Source: Mycobacteriales bacterium
GTDB lineage: Bacteria; Actinomycetota; Actinomycetes; Mycobacteriales; Mycobacteriaceae
DNA: 64,000 nt
Reading direction: 5' to 3'
NCBI GenBank assembly: GCA_018376445.1
Contig: JAHABL010000001.1
Coordinates: forward strand, 248,001 to 312,000
Position 1 is the first letter of the stretch; each line of letters starts with the position of its first letter. Shown in pieces: positions 8,519 to 17,598 of this stretch. A program made the position numbers and the translations under genes. The notes beneath the pieces are model-generated. The model did not search any database, was not told the origin of the DNA, and worked only from the letters and a program-made list of their open reading frames with translations.

Positions 8519-11500
8519 ATGCGCTACACACCCGCTGATATCGCCCGCCTCCTCGGCCAGAAATTCTCCCCCACCGACGAGCAAGCTGACGTCATCTCCG
8601 CTCCTCCTGGCCCCCTCCTCGTCATCGCCGGCGCAGGAGCAGGAAAAACCGAGACGATGGCGGCTCGAGTAGTGTGGCTTGTCGCCAACGGCTACGTGCG
8701 TCCCGACCAGATCCTCGGACTCACCTTTACTCGAAAAGCCGCGCAGCAGCTCGGACAACGTATCCGCCAGCGGCTCCAACGGCTCGCCGCCAGCCCCGAC
8801 TTCACCGGCCCCGAAGCAGACCAGATCCGCCACGCCATCCACACCAGTGACCCGGACACCGCCACCTACGACTCCTACGCTGGCACGATTCTGCGCAGCT
8901 ACGGGCTTCTCCTTCCCGTGGAAACCACCGCCACTATCGTCAACGCCGCTGAACTCTCCGAAGAAGCCGTCCGCCTGGTTTCCCAGTGGCCGCATCCCTT
9001 CGCCGTCGAACGAACCACCTCCAGCGTCGTCAACGACCTGCTTGGTCTCCGCGGTGAAATGGCCAACCATATGGTGGACTCCGCCACGGTTCGCGCCGAA
9101 AACCGTTGCCTTCGTGAAGGCCTCACCGATCTTCCCAAAGCGAAGCGAGCTCGCTCCGACCTCTCCAAAGACATGCGCGACTTCCTCAGCGTGTGCGACT
9201 ACCGAGACCAGCTACTCGACCTCATCGATCTCTTCGATAACCGTATGCGCGAGATGGGCTACCTCGACTTCGGCCAACAAATGGCCTACGCCGCCGAACT
9301 CGCCCTCACCCATCCGCAGGTCGGCCACTCTGAACGCGCCCGCTACCGGGTAGTCCTCCTCGACGAATACCAAGACACCGGCTATGCGCAGCGCGTCTTC
9401 CTCCTCTCTCTATTCGGAAACGGCCAAGACCCCACTCTCAGCGTCACTGCAGTTGGCGACCCTATGCAATCCATCTACGGATGGCGCGGCGCCTCCGCCA
9501 CCAACCTGGCCCATTTCCGCACCGATTTCCCAGCCGTCACCACCGACACCCCCACCGCACAGCCCGCCCCCGTCAGCTATCTCCTCACCAGCTGGCGCAA
9601 CCCCGGCGACATCCTCAGCCTGGCAAGCACCTACACTCACCGGCTCAGCGCTGCCACCCGCAACGCCATCGTCGTCCCCGACCTACGGCCTGCACCCCAC
9701 GCAGCAGAAGCCGACATCCACTGCCGCTATTTCGGCAGTGCCGAAGACGAATACACCTGGATCGCCCGCTACTTCCGTAGCCAATTCGATGCGGCCGCTG
9801 CACGCGGAGAACTACCACCCACTAGTGCCGTACTCGTCACCCGCAACCGAGACTCCCTCCCCATGGCGCAAGCACTCGAAGCAGCAGGCGTCCCTGCCGA
9901 AATCGTCAACATTGGCGGTCTCCTCTCCATCCCCGAGGTACAAGATGTGTGGGCCATGCTCCGCATCATTGCGGACCCCCTCGACGGTGGCGCCGCCCTC
10001 CGCATACTCACCGGTCCCCGCCTCAATCTCGGTGCCAGTGACCTCCGCGCCCTCTGGGGACGTGCCCGCGAACTCCGCGGAGATCTCGACCCCGCTGAAG
10101 ACACCGACCCCACCACGCTCGATAATCTGCTTGCCATGTTGCAGGACGCACTCCCGCAGGATGCCGCCGCCCAAGTAGGGCTCGCCGATGCCATTGACGA
10201 CCCCGGTCCGGCAGACCGCTACTCACTTGCCGGATACGCCCGGCTTCAGCAGCTCCGTGCCGACGTCCGGCACCTTCGCAAACGCCTCGGCCAACCACTT
10301 CCCGAACTGATTGCGGAAGTCGAGCGCATTATTGGAGTAGACGTTGAAGCCGAAGCTCGCCTCGATCCCGGAGCTGGGCACCTTACTGGACGCCACCACC
10401 TCGATGCCTTCGCCGATGCCGTCGCCTCCTTCTGCCGCGGCGCCAATCCCAGCCTTGGCGCCCTACTTGCATACCTCCAACAAGCTGCTGAATCCGAAGG
10501 CGGTCTCGCTCCCGGTACCGTCACCGTTCGCCGCAACTGCGTCCAAATCATCACCATCTTTGGGGCGAAAGGACTGGAATGGGAATGTGTCGCCATCCCG
10601 AACCTCTCCCAGCGTGAATTTCCACCCGCCCGCAGCCGCACCAACTGGGTGAAAACCGCCGCTGAGCTCCCCGCTAACCTCCGTGGGGACACTGCTGTAC
10701 TGCTCCCCGGAGCTGAACTCCCTTCTGGTATGCCCACTTTTATCGCAGCAGACGCCAACGACCGCAGCGAATACTGGCAACAGCTCACCGAGCACCTCAC
10801 CGAACTCAAAGCCATAGAGCTGGAGGAGAAACTTCGCCTCATGTACGTCGGTGTTACCCGTACTGAACGCTCCCTGTTGCTCACTGGACATGGCTGGTCG
10901 TACCACGACATCACCTTTCATGAACCCTCCGAGTATCTTCGCGACGCCTACCAGTGGGCCGAAACCATGGCCGTCGACCACGGTGCGGACGCCGACATTT
11001 TCCCCCTAGTCAGCTATGACGACCAGACAGAACCCACCCCGCCACACGTCGTCACCACCCACCACGGGGGGACTATCACCATCCACCCCTACTGGGCTGC
11101 CGCGCCAGCGAACTGCATCACCACTCCGAAAGGAGAGCTCGTTCCCGACCCAGCCTTCCACCCCCTCGCCGCCCGTAACGCCCGCGCTACCTGGCCCGTC
11201 GACCATCTCGCCGACAGCCCTCACATTCGCCAGGTACACGCCGCTCTCCAGCAGGCAGTCGAGAGCGCGCAGGCCAGCGAAGGGAGCGAGCACACCAGCC
11301 CACCTCCCGCATCCGATGCCGAGTGGGCACTCTCCCAAGACACCGACGTTCTCCTCGCCGAATACCTGCGTCAGCAAGCAGGAGACGATCCAACAGCCCG
11401 CACCGTCACCCTTCCTACCCGGCTGACGGCTAGCCAAATCGTGGCGCTACGGGAAGATCCAGAGGATTTCGCTCGCCGTCTCCGCCGTCCCATTCCCTTT

Positions 11501-12079
11501 AAACCCAATCGTTATGCCCGTCGCGGCACCGACTTCCACACGTGGGTGGAGCACCATCTTTCGGGTGACCTTGGCTCCCTGGTCGACCTCGAGGACATTA
11601 TGGATGCGCGCGACGACATTGCCGAACCAGTGTCGTTGACGCGTCTCAAAGATACCTTCGCCGCCTCCAGCTGGGCGGAACGCACCACGTCCATGGTGGA
11701 AGTGCCGTTCGACGTCTCCCTCGGTAGCGTCGTCATTAATGGCCGCATCGATGCCGTATTCCGCGACGACGCCGACCACTACACGGTGGTGGACTGGAAG
11801 ACAGGCACTATCCCTCGTACTGCCCGCGACCGCACCACCAAAGCACTACAGCTTGCCACCTACCGTATTGCCTTTCACCGCATTATCAATGTACAGCGAG
11901 CCGAACACGGTCAACCTGCTCTACCGTTAGAGAACATCCGTGCCGCGTTCTACTATGTTGCGCACGACTACACTCTTTGGCTAGATGAGCTCGCCGACTC
12001 GGTCGAGTTGGAGCGACTCATCGATGACCTCACCACATCCACTGGCGATTCAGTGGAAGGAATCGCTGGCAACGGCTAG
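8519..12079 (+). CDS. adnB: AdnB subunit of the AdnAB helicase-nuclease
   Basis: 1186 residues. The ATG at 8519 follows the adnA stop by one base, with agaaagg as ribosome-binding site. The frame is open further upstream inside adnA, but that extension has no domain. The motor has Walker A IAGAGAGKTET at about residues 36-44, LLDEYQDT at about 280, GDPMQSIYGWRGA, and MYVGVTRTERSLLLTG (motif VI region). The RecB-type nuclease is C-terminal with RRGTDFHTWVEHHL, NGRIDAVF and VVDWKTG near 1090. In the studied mycobacterial complex AdnB is the main translocating motor, and both subunits have nuclease domains. Confidence 0.95.
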   Translation: MRYTPADIARLLGQKFSPTDEQADVISAPPGPLLVIAGAGAGKTETMAARVVWLVANGYVRPDQILGLTFTRKAAQQLGQRIRQRLQRLAASPDFTGPEADQIRHAIHTSDPDTATYDSYAGTILRSYGLLLPVETTATIVNAAELSEEAVRLVSQWPHPFAVERTTSSVVNDLLGLRGEMANHMVDSATVRAENRCLREGLTDLPKAKRARSDLSKDMRDFLSVCDYRDQLLDLIDLFDNRMREMGYLDFGQQMAYAAELALTHPQVGHSERARYRVVLLDEYQDTGYAQRVFLLSLFGNGQDPTLSVTAVGDPMQSIYGWRGASATNLAHFRTDFPAVTTDTPTAQPAPVSYLLTSWRNPGDILSLASTYTHRLSAATRNAIVVPDLRPAPHAAEADIHCRYFGSAEDEYTWIARYFRSQFDAAAARGELPPTSAVLVTRNRDSLPMAQALEAAGVPAEIVNIGGLLSIPEVQDVWAMLRIIADPLDGGAALRILTGPRLNLGASDLRALWGRARELRGDLDPAEDTDPTTLDNLLAMLQDALPQDAAAQVGLADAIDDPGPADRYSLAGYARLQQLRADVRHLRKRLGQPLPELIAEVERIIGVDVEAEARLDPGAGHLTGRHHLDAFADAVASFCRGANPSLGALLAYLQQAAESEGGLAPGTVTVRRNCVQIITIFGAKGLEWECVAIPNLSQREFPPARSRTNWVKTAAELPANLRGDTAVLLPGAELPSGMPTFIAADANDRSEYWQQLTEHLTELKAIELEEKLRLMYVGVTRTERSLLLTGHGWSYHDITFHEPSEYLRDAYQWAETMAVDHGADADIFPLVSYDDQTEPTPPHVVTTHHGGTITIHPYWAAAPANCITTPKGELVPDPAFHPLAARNARATWPVDHLADSPHIRQVHAALQQAVESAQASEGSEHTSPPPASDAEWALSQDTDVLLAEYLRQQAGDDPTARTVTLPTRLTASQIVALREDPEDFARRLRRPIPFKPNRYARRGTDFHTWVEHHLSGDLGSLVDLEDIMDARDDIAEPVSLTRLKDTFAASSWAERTTSMVEVPFDVSLGSVVINGRIDAVFRDDADHYTVVDWKTGTIPRTARDRTTKALQLATYRIAFHRIINVQRAEHGQPALPLENIRAAFYYVAHDYTLWLDELADSVELERLIDDLTTSTGDSVEGIAGNG

Positions 12080-12189
12080 AGTTCAGCCATAGGCGCCCCC
12101 GCGCCGCACCTGCCATACTGGAAAAGGGTGACGGGTCCCGAGTCTCTCGTGAACCTGCCGCCACACAGCTGCCGAGGAAGGAGGATCCC

Positions 12190-13320
12190 GTGGCAGTGAG
12201 CCGTCGGATCGGGAAGAGTCTGCGCAGTCTCATCTCTCCAGAATCCCGCCTCGATAACCGCCCAGACTACGCCCTCGTTGGTGTCGTACGGGTACCACTC
12301 CTCGAATCCAGCCCTTGGCGACAGATCGCCGTCCGTGTCCTCTGGGCCATTGGCGCCCTCATTCTGGCCGTTATTATTACCTACGCTGAACGGTCTGGCT
12401 ACCAGGACAATAATGACCCAGCCAACGGTATGACTCTGGTGGATTGTATCTACTACGCCACTGTCACTCTCACCACCACTGGCTACGGTGATATCACCCC
12501 TGTCACCCAATCAGCTCGACTTGCGAACGTCATCCTCATTACCCCTCTCCGCGTCTTCTTCCTCATCGTCATGATTGGAACGACGCTGCAGGCTCTCACG
12601 GAACGTTCCCGCCAAGCCTTTCGAATCCAACGCTGGAGGTCCACCTTGCGTAACCACACCGTCGTCGTCGGCTATGGCACCAAAGGTCGGTCCGCGGTCG
12701 CTGCTATGCTAGCCGACGATGTTCCTCCCAGCGACATTGTCGTTGTCGATACCGACCAGTCTGCCCTCGACCTTGCCGCTTTAAAGGGGCTGGTCACTGT
12801 ACATGGCTCCGGAACGAAGGCGGACGTCCTCAAACTTGCCGGGGCGCCCCGTGCGAAATCGATTATCGTCGCCACGAACAAAGACGATACAGCTGTCCTC
12901 GTCACACTATCGGCACGCGAATTGAACCCGCGGGCTACCATTGTCGCCTCTATCCGCGAATCTGAAAACGCCCACCTTATTGAGCAGTCCGGTGCTGATT
13001 CTGTGGTGGTTTCCGCGGAAACCACTGGTCGTCTGCTCGGCCTCGCCACCGTCACCCCCTCTGTCGTGAGTCTTGCTGAGGATCTTCTGTCCCCGGAGGA
13101 AGGCTTCTCTGTTTCCGAACGGCCGGTGGAAGAATCTGAACTGGGTGGTTCGCCACGGCACCTGAAAGATTTGGTGCTGGGTGTGGTGCGGCACGGCAAG
13201 CTCTATCGCGTTAACAATCCAGGGGTTGACACGCTGGAAATTGGGGACCGGTTGCTCTACGTGCGAATGACTCAACCCGCCATCATGACGGAGAACACGA
13301 ACCCCATTGTCATCGGCTAG
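12190..13320 (+). CDS. Two-TM potassium channel with RCK/TrkA-N domain
   Basis: 376 residues from a GTG with ggaaggagga just upstream. Two membrane helices (about residues 50-66 and 110-130) flank the pore loop TTTGYGDITP at about residue 95, the potassium selectivity filter. The cytosolic part begins TVVVGYGTKGRSAVAAML, a Rossmann RCK/TrkA-N domain that binds nucleotide or ions, followed by a TrkA-C-like end. It is the Rv3200c-type channel and lies in the same place, downstream of adnB. It is convergent with mycoredoxin. The nudC gene that usually lies between the two is missing. Confidence 0.93.
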   Translation: MAVSRRIGKSLRSLISPESRLDNRPDYALVGVVRVPLLESSPWRQIAVRVLWAIGALILAVIITYAERSGYQDNNDPANGMTLVDCIYYATVTLTTTGYGDITPVTQSARLANVILITPLRVFFLIVMIGTTLQALTERSRQAFRIQRWRSTLRNHTVVVGYGTKGRSAVAAMLADDVPPSDIVVVDTDQSALDLAALKGLVTVHGSGTKADVLKLAGAPRAKSIIVATNKDDTAVLVTLSARELNPRATIVASIRESENAHLIEQSGADSVVVSAETTGRLLGLATVTPSVVSLAEDLLSPEEGFSVSERPVEESELGGSPRHLKDLVLGVVRHGKLYRVNNPGVDTLEIGDRLLYVRMTQPAIMTENTNPIVIG

Positions 13321-13424
13321 CCTGTTCAGGTGCGTGCTACACCGGGCACCCTACACGAAGACGTCTGAGATCCACTGCCGATAACGTGCGCTGCCTTCTA
13401 TGACACGCGCTGTCTAATCTACAG

Positions 13425-13452
13425 TGATGCCCCACCTGCAGGTGGGGCATCA
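13425..13452. terminator. Perfect 28-nt palindrome between convergent genes
   Basis: A loop-less perfect inverted repeat with core CCCCACCTGCAGGTGGGG, extended on both sides by TGATG/CATCA. It lies between the channel gene (+) and mycoredoxin (-). A GC-rich hairpin in this position would act as a bidirectional terminator, although there is no strong T-run on the plus side. A dimeric DNA-binding protein site is the alternative. Confidence 0.6.
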
Positions 13453-13561
13453 TGTTTGGTCGGGTAGGACAAGCGCAGCGGGGGCCGGCAGGGACGAGCA
13501 CTGACCGGTAGGGTCATAGAGGGGCTGCGGGGTACCTTAGCTGCAGCATAGCCTATCGATG

Positions 13562-13861
13562 TTAGGCGTTATCCTTTAGCTCTTTGAGCTTGTCGCGGAC
13601 CTTGGTGGCGCGCGGATTGGTCATAGTGGTGCCATCGGAGAAAAGAACGGTGGGGATAATCCGATTTCCGTCGTTCACGCTTTCCACGAACGCGGCTACG
13701 GCGTCTGTATCTTCATATTCGTCAACATCCACGTTGTGGAAAGGAATGTCGAGCTCACCCAGGAGCTTCTTGAGACGCTGGCAGTGGGGGCACCATGCCG
13801 CGGAGTAGATGGTGATGTCTTCAAGGTTTTTCGGGGCCTCAGGGGCTTCAACAGTACTCAT
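13562..13861 (-). CDS. mrx1: Mycoredoxin / glutaredoxin-like protein
   Basis: 99 residues from the ATG at 13861, with ctggag upstream. The longer in-frame opening towards 14449 is only a shadow of uvrD2. The thioredoxin fold is clear: ITIYSAAWCPHCQRLKKLLGELDIPFHNVDVDE with active site C-P-H-C, then IIPTVLFSDG with the cis-proline TVLF element. Mycoredoxin-1 (Rv3198A) reduces mycothiol-mixed disulfides and has a C-x2-C site. The same position next to uvrD2 in M. tuberculosis supports the call. It is divergent from uvrD2. Confidence 0.92.
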   Translation of the reverse strand: MSTVEAPEAPKNLEDITIYSAAWCPHCQRLKKLLGELDIPFHNVDVDEYEDTDAVAAFVESVNDGNRIIPTVLFSDGTTMTNPRATKVRDKLKELKDNA

Positions 13862-13966
13862 AACTCCAGAAAACCACGTTTTATAGTCTGTTGCTAGCTT
13901 TTGCAGGCTAGAAATGTCACAGTCGGTCTCTACACTGAGACATGTTGGCGAGAAAGGAGAACGACC

Positions 13967-16051
13967 ATGCAGCTGGATGACGAACAACATCTCGCCGTCC
14001 TTGCGCCGCGTGGTCCCGTATGCATTCTGGCCGGCGCTGGCACCGGAAAAACCCGCACCATCACTCACCGTATTAGCCGTCTCATCCACGACGGGCAGGT
14101 CAACCCTCGGCATATTCTCGCCGTCACATTCACCAAACGGGCAGCCGGAGAGATGCGGGAGCGCCTCACCCACATGGGGGTTGGACAGTTTGGGGGACAG
14201 CAGGTCCAGGCCTCCACCTTCCACTCTGCCGCACTGCGCCAGCTTCGCTATTTTTGGCCGCAGATGATGGGGGACGTGCCATGGTCGATCATCGACCGTG
14301 ACCGCTTCGGCGTGGTAGCGCGAGCCGCCGACCACTGTGGGGCGGACTCTAGTAAAGAAGCGATCCGGGACTTTCTCACCGAAATCGATTGGGCTAAATC
14401 CGAGCTGCTTGACGCAGAAACGTACCAGGCAGGCGTAGCCCGACTCCACCGGGAGCCCCCTGCAGATGCCGCCACAGTGGCGCAGGTGATGGCCCGCTAC
14501 GAGGAGTTAAAGCGGCGTAGCGACGGCATGCTCCTCGATTTCAATGATCTGCTGCTCTATATGAGCGCCGCTCTCGACGAATTCCCTGGCATCGCAGAAG
14601 AATTTCGCGCCAGCTACCGTAGCTTCGTCGTGGACGAATACCAAGACGTCACCCCCTTGCAACAACGTCTTCTCGACGGGTGGCTAGGGGAGCGGGATGA
14701 CCTCACTGTCGTGGGTGACCCCAACCAAACCATCTACTCCTTCAACGGTGCCTCCCCGGAGTTCCTAGTGAGCTTCCGCCGACGCTTCCCGCACGCCACG
14801 TTCGTCACCTTGGTGCGTGACTACCGTTCCACCCCAGAGATCGTCAGCTGCGCCAATAAGGTGATCGCGGACGCCAAAGGTGACGTATCCCAACCCAGTA
14901 TGCAGCTCCGCGGGCAACAACAGCGAGGAAGTGCACCGCAGATCCTCCGCTTCGATGATGACTTCCAAGAAGCAGAAGAGGTGGCAACTGCCATCGCCGC
15001 TGATATCGTAGCCGGCCAGCTGCCGGAGAACATCGCCATCCTTTACCGCACCAACGCCCAGTCCGCACTCTTTGAGCAGGCACTCGAGGAACGCCATATC
15101 CCCTACCAAGTACGTGGTGGAGAAGGGTTCTTCCAGCGTACAGAGATCCAGCAGGCCTACCGCCAGCTGATGCGATTGGGTACCCGCACTGATCTACCGG
15201 CAGAGATGGTCGGTCCCCACCTAGTCACACTGGTGCGGGCAAGTCTTCAAAGTTTAGGGCTCACGTCGGAGGAACCCACTGGCCAGCAGGCGCGGGAGCG
15301 CTGGCAGGCCCTCACTGCTCTAGTCACTCTTGTGGAGGATATTACGGACGCCGCCCCTTCCCTGACGCTTGACGGTTTGCTGCGGGAGTTGCAGGATCGG
15401 GCAGACAACCGTCAACCGCCCACCGTACGGGGTGTCACCCTCGCCTCCATTCATGCGGCGAAAGGGTTGGAATGGGACACTGTCTATGTTGTTGGGCTGG
15501 TGGAAGGAACACTACCCATCCGCTACGTGTTTGACGACAATGCCCCCGCCGATGCTCTTGAAGAGGAACGACGGCTACTCTACGTGGCCATCACCCGTGC
15601 CCGCTATCAGCTGACTCTCACGTGGGGTGCAGCCCGGCGAGCCGGCGGCAAGGCCCGTCAACGCTGCCGATTCCTCGACAGTATCGATCCACCGAAGCGG
15701 ACAGACCCCCGCCGTATCACGGGAAACCCCCAACGCCCGTCAGCATCGCGCAGTGGAACAGTAGGCCATGCAGGTGCAGTAACCTCCTCGAAGCAATGGA
15801 AACGGGAGGCTCTAGAGGCGATGTCCTACCGGCAACAGGAGCTTTTTGAAGCGCTAGTGGCCTGGCGTAAAGCCACCGCTGCGGAGATCGGCAAACCCGC
15901 TTTCGTGGTGTTTACGGACCGCACCCTCATCGAGGTGGCCCTTCACAGCCCGCGTGAACTGGGGGAACTGTCCGGCATCCACGGAATCGGGCAGGCCAAA
16001 CTGCAGACCTATGGGGAAGATCTCCTCCGCCTGGTAGCCGATAGCCTCTAA
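13967..16051 (+). CDS. uvrD2: UvrD2-type superfamily 1 DNA helicase with HRDC domain
   Basis: 694 residues from the ATG at 13967 with gaaaggagaacgacc upstream, close to the roughly 700 residues of mycobacterial UvrD2. Walker A ILAGAGTGKTRT lies near residue 25, FVVDEYQDVTPLQQ near 222, GDPNQTIYSFNGA next, and LLYVAITRARYQLTLTWG (motif VI) near 540. A C-terminal HRDC domain (residues about 620-690: QQELFEALVAWRKATAAEIGKPAFVVFTDRTL...LSGIHGIGQAKLQTYG) distinguishes UvrD2 from UvrD1. It is a 3'-5' DNA helicase, essential in M. tuberculosis. The whiB7 gene that flanks it there is absent here. Confidence 0.94.
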   Translation: MQLDDEQHLAVLAPRGPVCILAGAGTGKTRTITHRISRLIHDGQVNPRHILAVTFTKRAAGEMRERLTHMGVGQFGGQQVQASTFHSAALRQLRYFWPQMMGDVPWSIIDRDRFGVVARAADHCGADSSKEAIRDFLTEIDWAKSELLDAETYQAGVARLHREPPADAATVAQVMARYEELKRRSDGMLLDFNDLLLYMSAALDEFPGIAEEFRASYRSFVVDEYQDVTPLQQRLLDGWLGERDDLTVVGDPNQTIYSFNGASPEFLVSFRRRFPHATFVTLVRDYRSTPEIVSCANKVIADAKGDVSQPSMQLRGQQQRGSAPQILRFDDDFQEAEEVATAIAADIVAGQLPENIAILYRTNAQSALFEQALEERHIPYQVRGGEGFFQRTEIQQAYRQLMRLGTRTDLPAEMVGPHLVTLVRASLQSLGLTSEEPTGQQARERWQALTALVTLVEDITDAAPSLTLDGLLRELQDRADNRQPPTVRGVTLASIHAAKGLEWDTVYVVGLVEGTLPIRYVFDDNAPADALEEERRLLYVAITRARYQLTLTWGAARRAGGKARQRCRFLDSIDPPKRTDPRRITGNPQRPSASRSGTVGHAGAVTSSKQWKREALEAMSYRQQELFEALVAWRKATAAEIGKPAFVVFTDRTLIEVALHSPRELGELSGIHGIGQAKLQTYGEDLLRLVADSL

Positions 16052-16070
16052 CCCAATACTGGCAGACTCT

Positions 16071-16892
16071 CTAGCTCGCTGAAACCAGCGTCACCAGCTG
16101 GGCGTCCGGTGCCACCACCATCCGCTGATAGTAGGGAAGCACTTTTTCCGCAGCCCCCAACTGCGTTCGCTGCACAATCAACGGGACTGCAAATGCCGCA
16201 GTAGCCAAGACCGTCGCATGCGATGCGCGGCCCTCCTGACGCATCAACTGCGCGGCCACCTGCGCAGGCAGTCCAGTCGCCAACGGGACCTGTGCCAGCT
16301 GCCCCGCCAGCTGTTGTAGAGCGGAGCGCGCTAAACCACCCGGTGCCACCAGTGGCCCCACCACCCCACGGTTGTCCACCAATGTGCACACCAAAAACGG
16401 CTGTTTTCGCTCCATTAACTCCCGTACCACCACCGGGTCGGGAACGATCGAGCCCGCCAACACCGCCAGTGTGCATTGCCGCGTACATGCCTCCCGTTCC
16501 TCCACCATCTGCACATCCTCGAATGCCAGCAGACGTCGCAGCTGGGTCGCCAACTGGCCCTTACCGTACACACAAATGCGAGGAATCGCGGGGCGGTGCT
16601 TCGTCTCACCTAAATGCGCTACCCCCAGTCGCTCCAGTTCCCTCAATAGCTGGGTAACATGAGTGGGACTCATCACCTTGTTCCGTCCCGTTCCAAATAG
16701 CCGTACCAGCTCATCCATGTTCCGGGAACCGTCACAGCGTGTCAGCAGCCACTGCACATCCTCCGGTTGGTACTCTTCCGGGACGGTCACCAGTACCGCT
16801 TCCTGGGGAACAAGCCCCACCTGAAGTGTGCGTTGCGCACACTGGATAACGGTGAGGTAGGGGTGCAGCTGAGGGCCAAAGGGGATGCTCAT
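16071..16892 (-). CDS. ThiF/TOMM cyclodehydratase-like protein (Rv3196-type), cysteine-less
   Basis: About 273 residues from the ATG at 16892 (MSIPFGPQLHPYL). Upstream in-frame codons would overlap the divergent gene. The N-terminal half resembles the winged-helix leader-recognition region of RiPP cyclodehydratases (VTVPEEYQPEDVQWLLTRCDGSRNMDELV). The rest is a degenerate Rossmann region with ICVYGKGQLATQLRRLL and VDNRGVVGPLVAPGG. In ThiF-like homologues GPLV-x-PG is followed by a C-x2-C zinc pair, but here that stretch is A-R-S-A. No RiPP precursor or other synthetase lies nearby. By position it matches Rv3196. The real role is unknown. No good ribosome-binding site supports the chosen start. 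Confidence 0.72.
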   Translation of the reverse strand: MSIPFGPQLHPYLTVIQCAQRTLQVGLVPQEAVLVTVPEEYQPEDVQWLLTRCDGSRNMDELVRLFGTGRNKVMSPTHVTQLLRELERLGVAHLGETKHRPAIPRICVYGKGQLATQLRRLLAFEDVQMVEEREACTRQCTLAVLAGSIVPDPVVVRELMERKQPFLVCTLVDNRGVVGPLVAPGGLARSALQQLAGQLAQVPLATGLPAQVAAQLMRQEGRASHATVLATAAFAVPLIVQRTQLGAAEKVLPYYQRMVVAPDAQLVTLVSAS

Positions 16893-17013
16893 AGCGACAT
16901 GATTGCAGGGCAACTGCACTGATAGGGAAGCTACCCGGTACATTCGAGATATGCACGACACCAGCCCTTTCCCTAACATCCCAGGTAAAAGCCACCTTTG
17001 TGAGGGAAATGAG

Positions 17014-17577
17014 GTGTCTCCAGAAAAGTCTCCAGAAAAGATGACCCACCCTGATGAGCTGGCCTTTCCCCAACAGGTGGAGATCCGCCGCTCCAGCCGT
17101 CGCCGCAAAACCATTGCAGGCCGCATTGAAGGCGACCGGGTGATCGTCATGGTGCCGGAACGCCTGAGCGCACAAGCGGAAGAACGCGCGGTGGCAAGTA
17201 TGGTGGAGAAACTGCGTAAACAGCAGCGTCGTAAGCATGCCCAGCAAACAATGAATGGTGCAGAACTCGCCGCTTATGTGCACCAGCTAGACGAACGCTA
17301 CTGCGCTGGTAAGGCACAACCAGCAGCCGTCGAGTGGAGTCGCGACGTCACGTCCCGCTGGGGAAGCTGTAGCTATCGCACACGCACTATCCGGCTGCAT
17401 CCGGCGTTAGCGACCATGCCACGCTACGTGTTGGACTATGTGATCGTCCACGAACTGTGCCACTTGACGGTACCGGGTGGGCACACCGAGGCCTTCTGGC
17501 AGGCGGTGGCGTTTTACCCGAAGACGGAGCGGGCACGCGGCTACCTCGAGGCGGCCTCCCGCTACGAACTGCAGTAG
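17014..17577 (+). CDS. YgjP/DUF45-family zinc metallopeptidase (M48-like)
   Basis: About 187 residues if translation begins at the GTG at 17014, which has gagggaaatgag before it. Frames open further upstream (from 16903) and an ATG at 17041 is possible. The DUF45 domain is clear: VEIRRSSRRRKTIAGRIEGDRVIVMVPERL at the start, SRDVTSRWGSCSYRTRTIRLHPAL in the middle, and the zinc site VIVHELCHLTVPGGHTEAFW (H-E-x2-H...H). The domain is related to SprT/WLM-type peptidases. Substrate is unknown. It is divergent from the ThiF-like gene and convergent with the DUF2342 gene. Confidence 0.85.
   Translation: MSPEKSPEKMTHPDELAFPQQVEIRRSSRRRKTIAGRIEGDRVIVMVPERLSAQAEERAVASMVEKLRKQQRRKHAQQTMNGAELAAYVHQLDERYCAGKAQPAAVEWSRDVTSRWGSCSYRTRTIRLHPALATMPRYVLDYVIVHELCHLTVPGGHTEAFWQAVAFYPKTERARGYLEAASRYELQ
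17017..17040 (+). repeat. Two tandem 12-bp copies of tctccagaaaag
   Basis: An exact tandem duplication near the start of the DUF45 gene. In frame it encodes S-P-E-K twice, in the poorly conserved N-terminal extension, so a slippage event here would not damage the peptidase domain. Confidence 0.85.
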
Positions 17578-17598
17578 TGTCTGTGCGCCGCTTGTGGG

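Noticed and set aside
13862..14449. A 295-residue version of mycoredoxin
   Set aside because: The extra N-terminal part is antisense to uvrD2. The ATG at 13861 gives the usual size with a ribosome-binding site.
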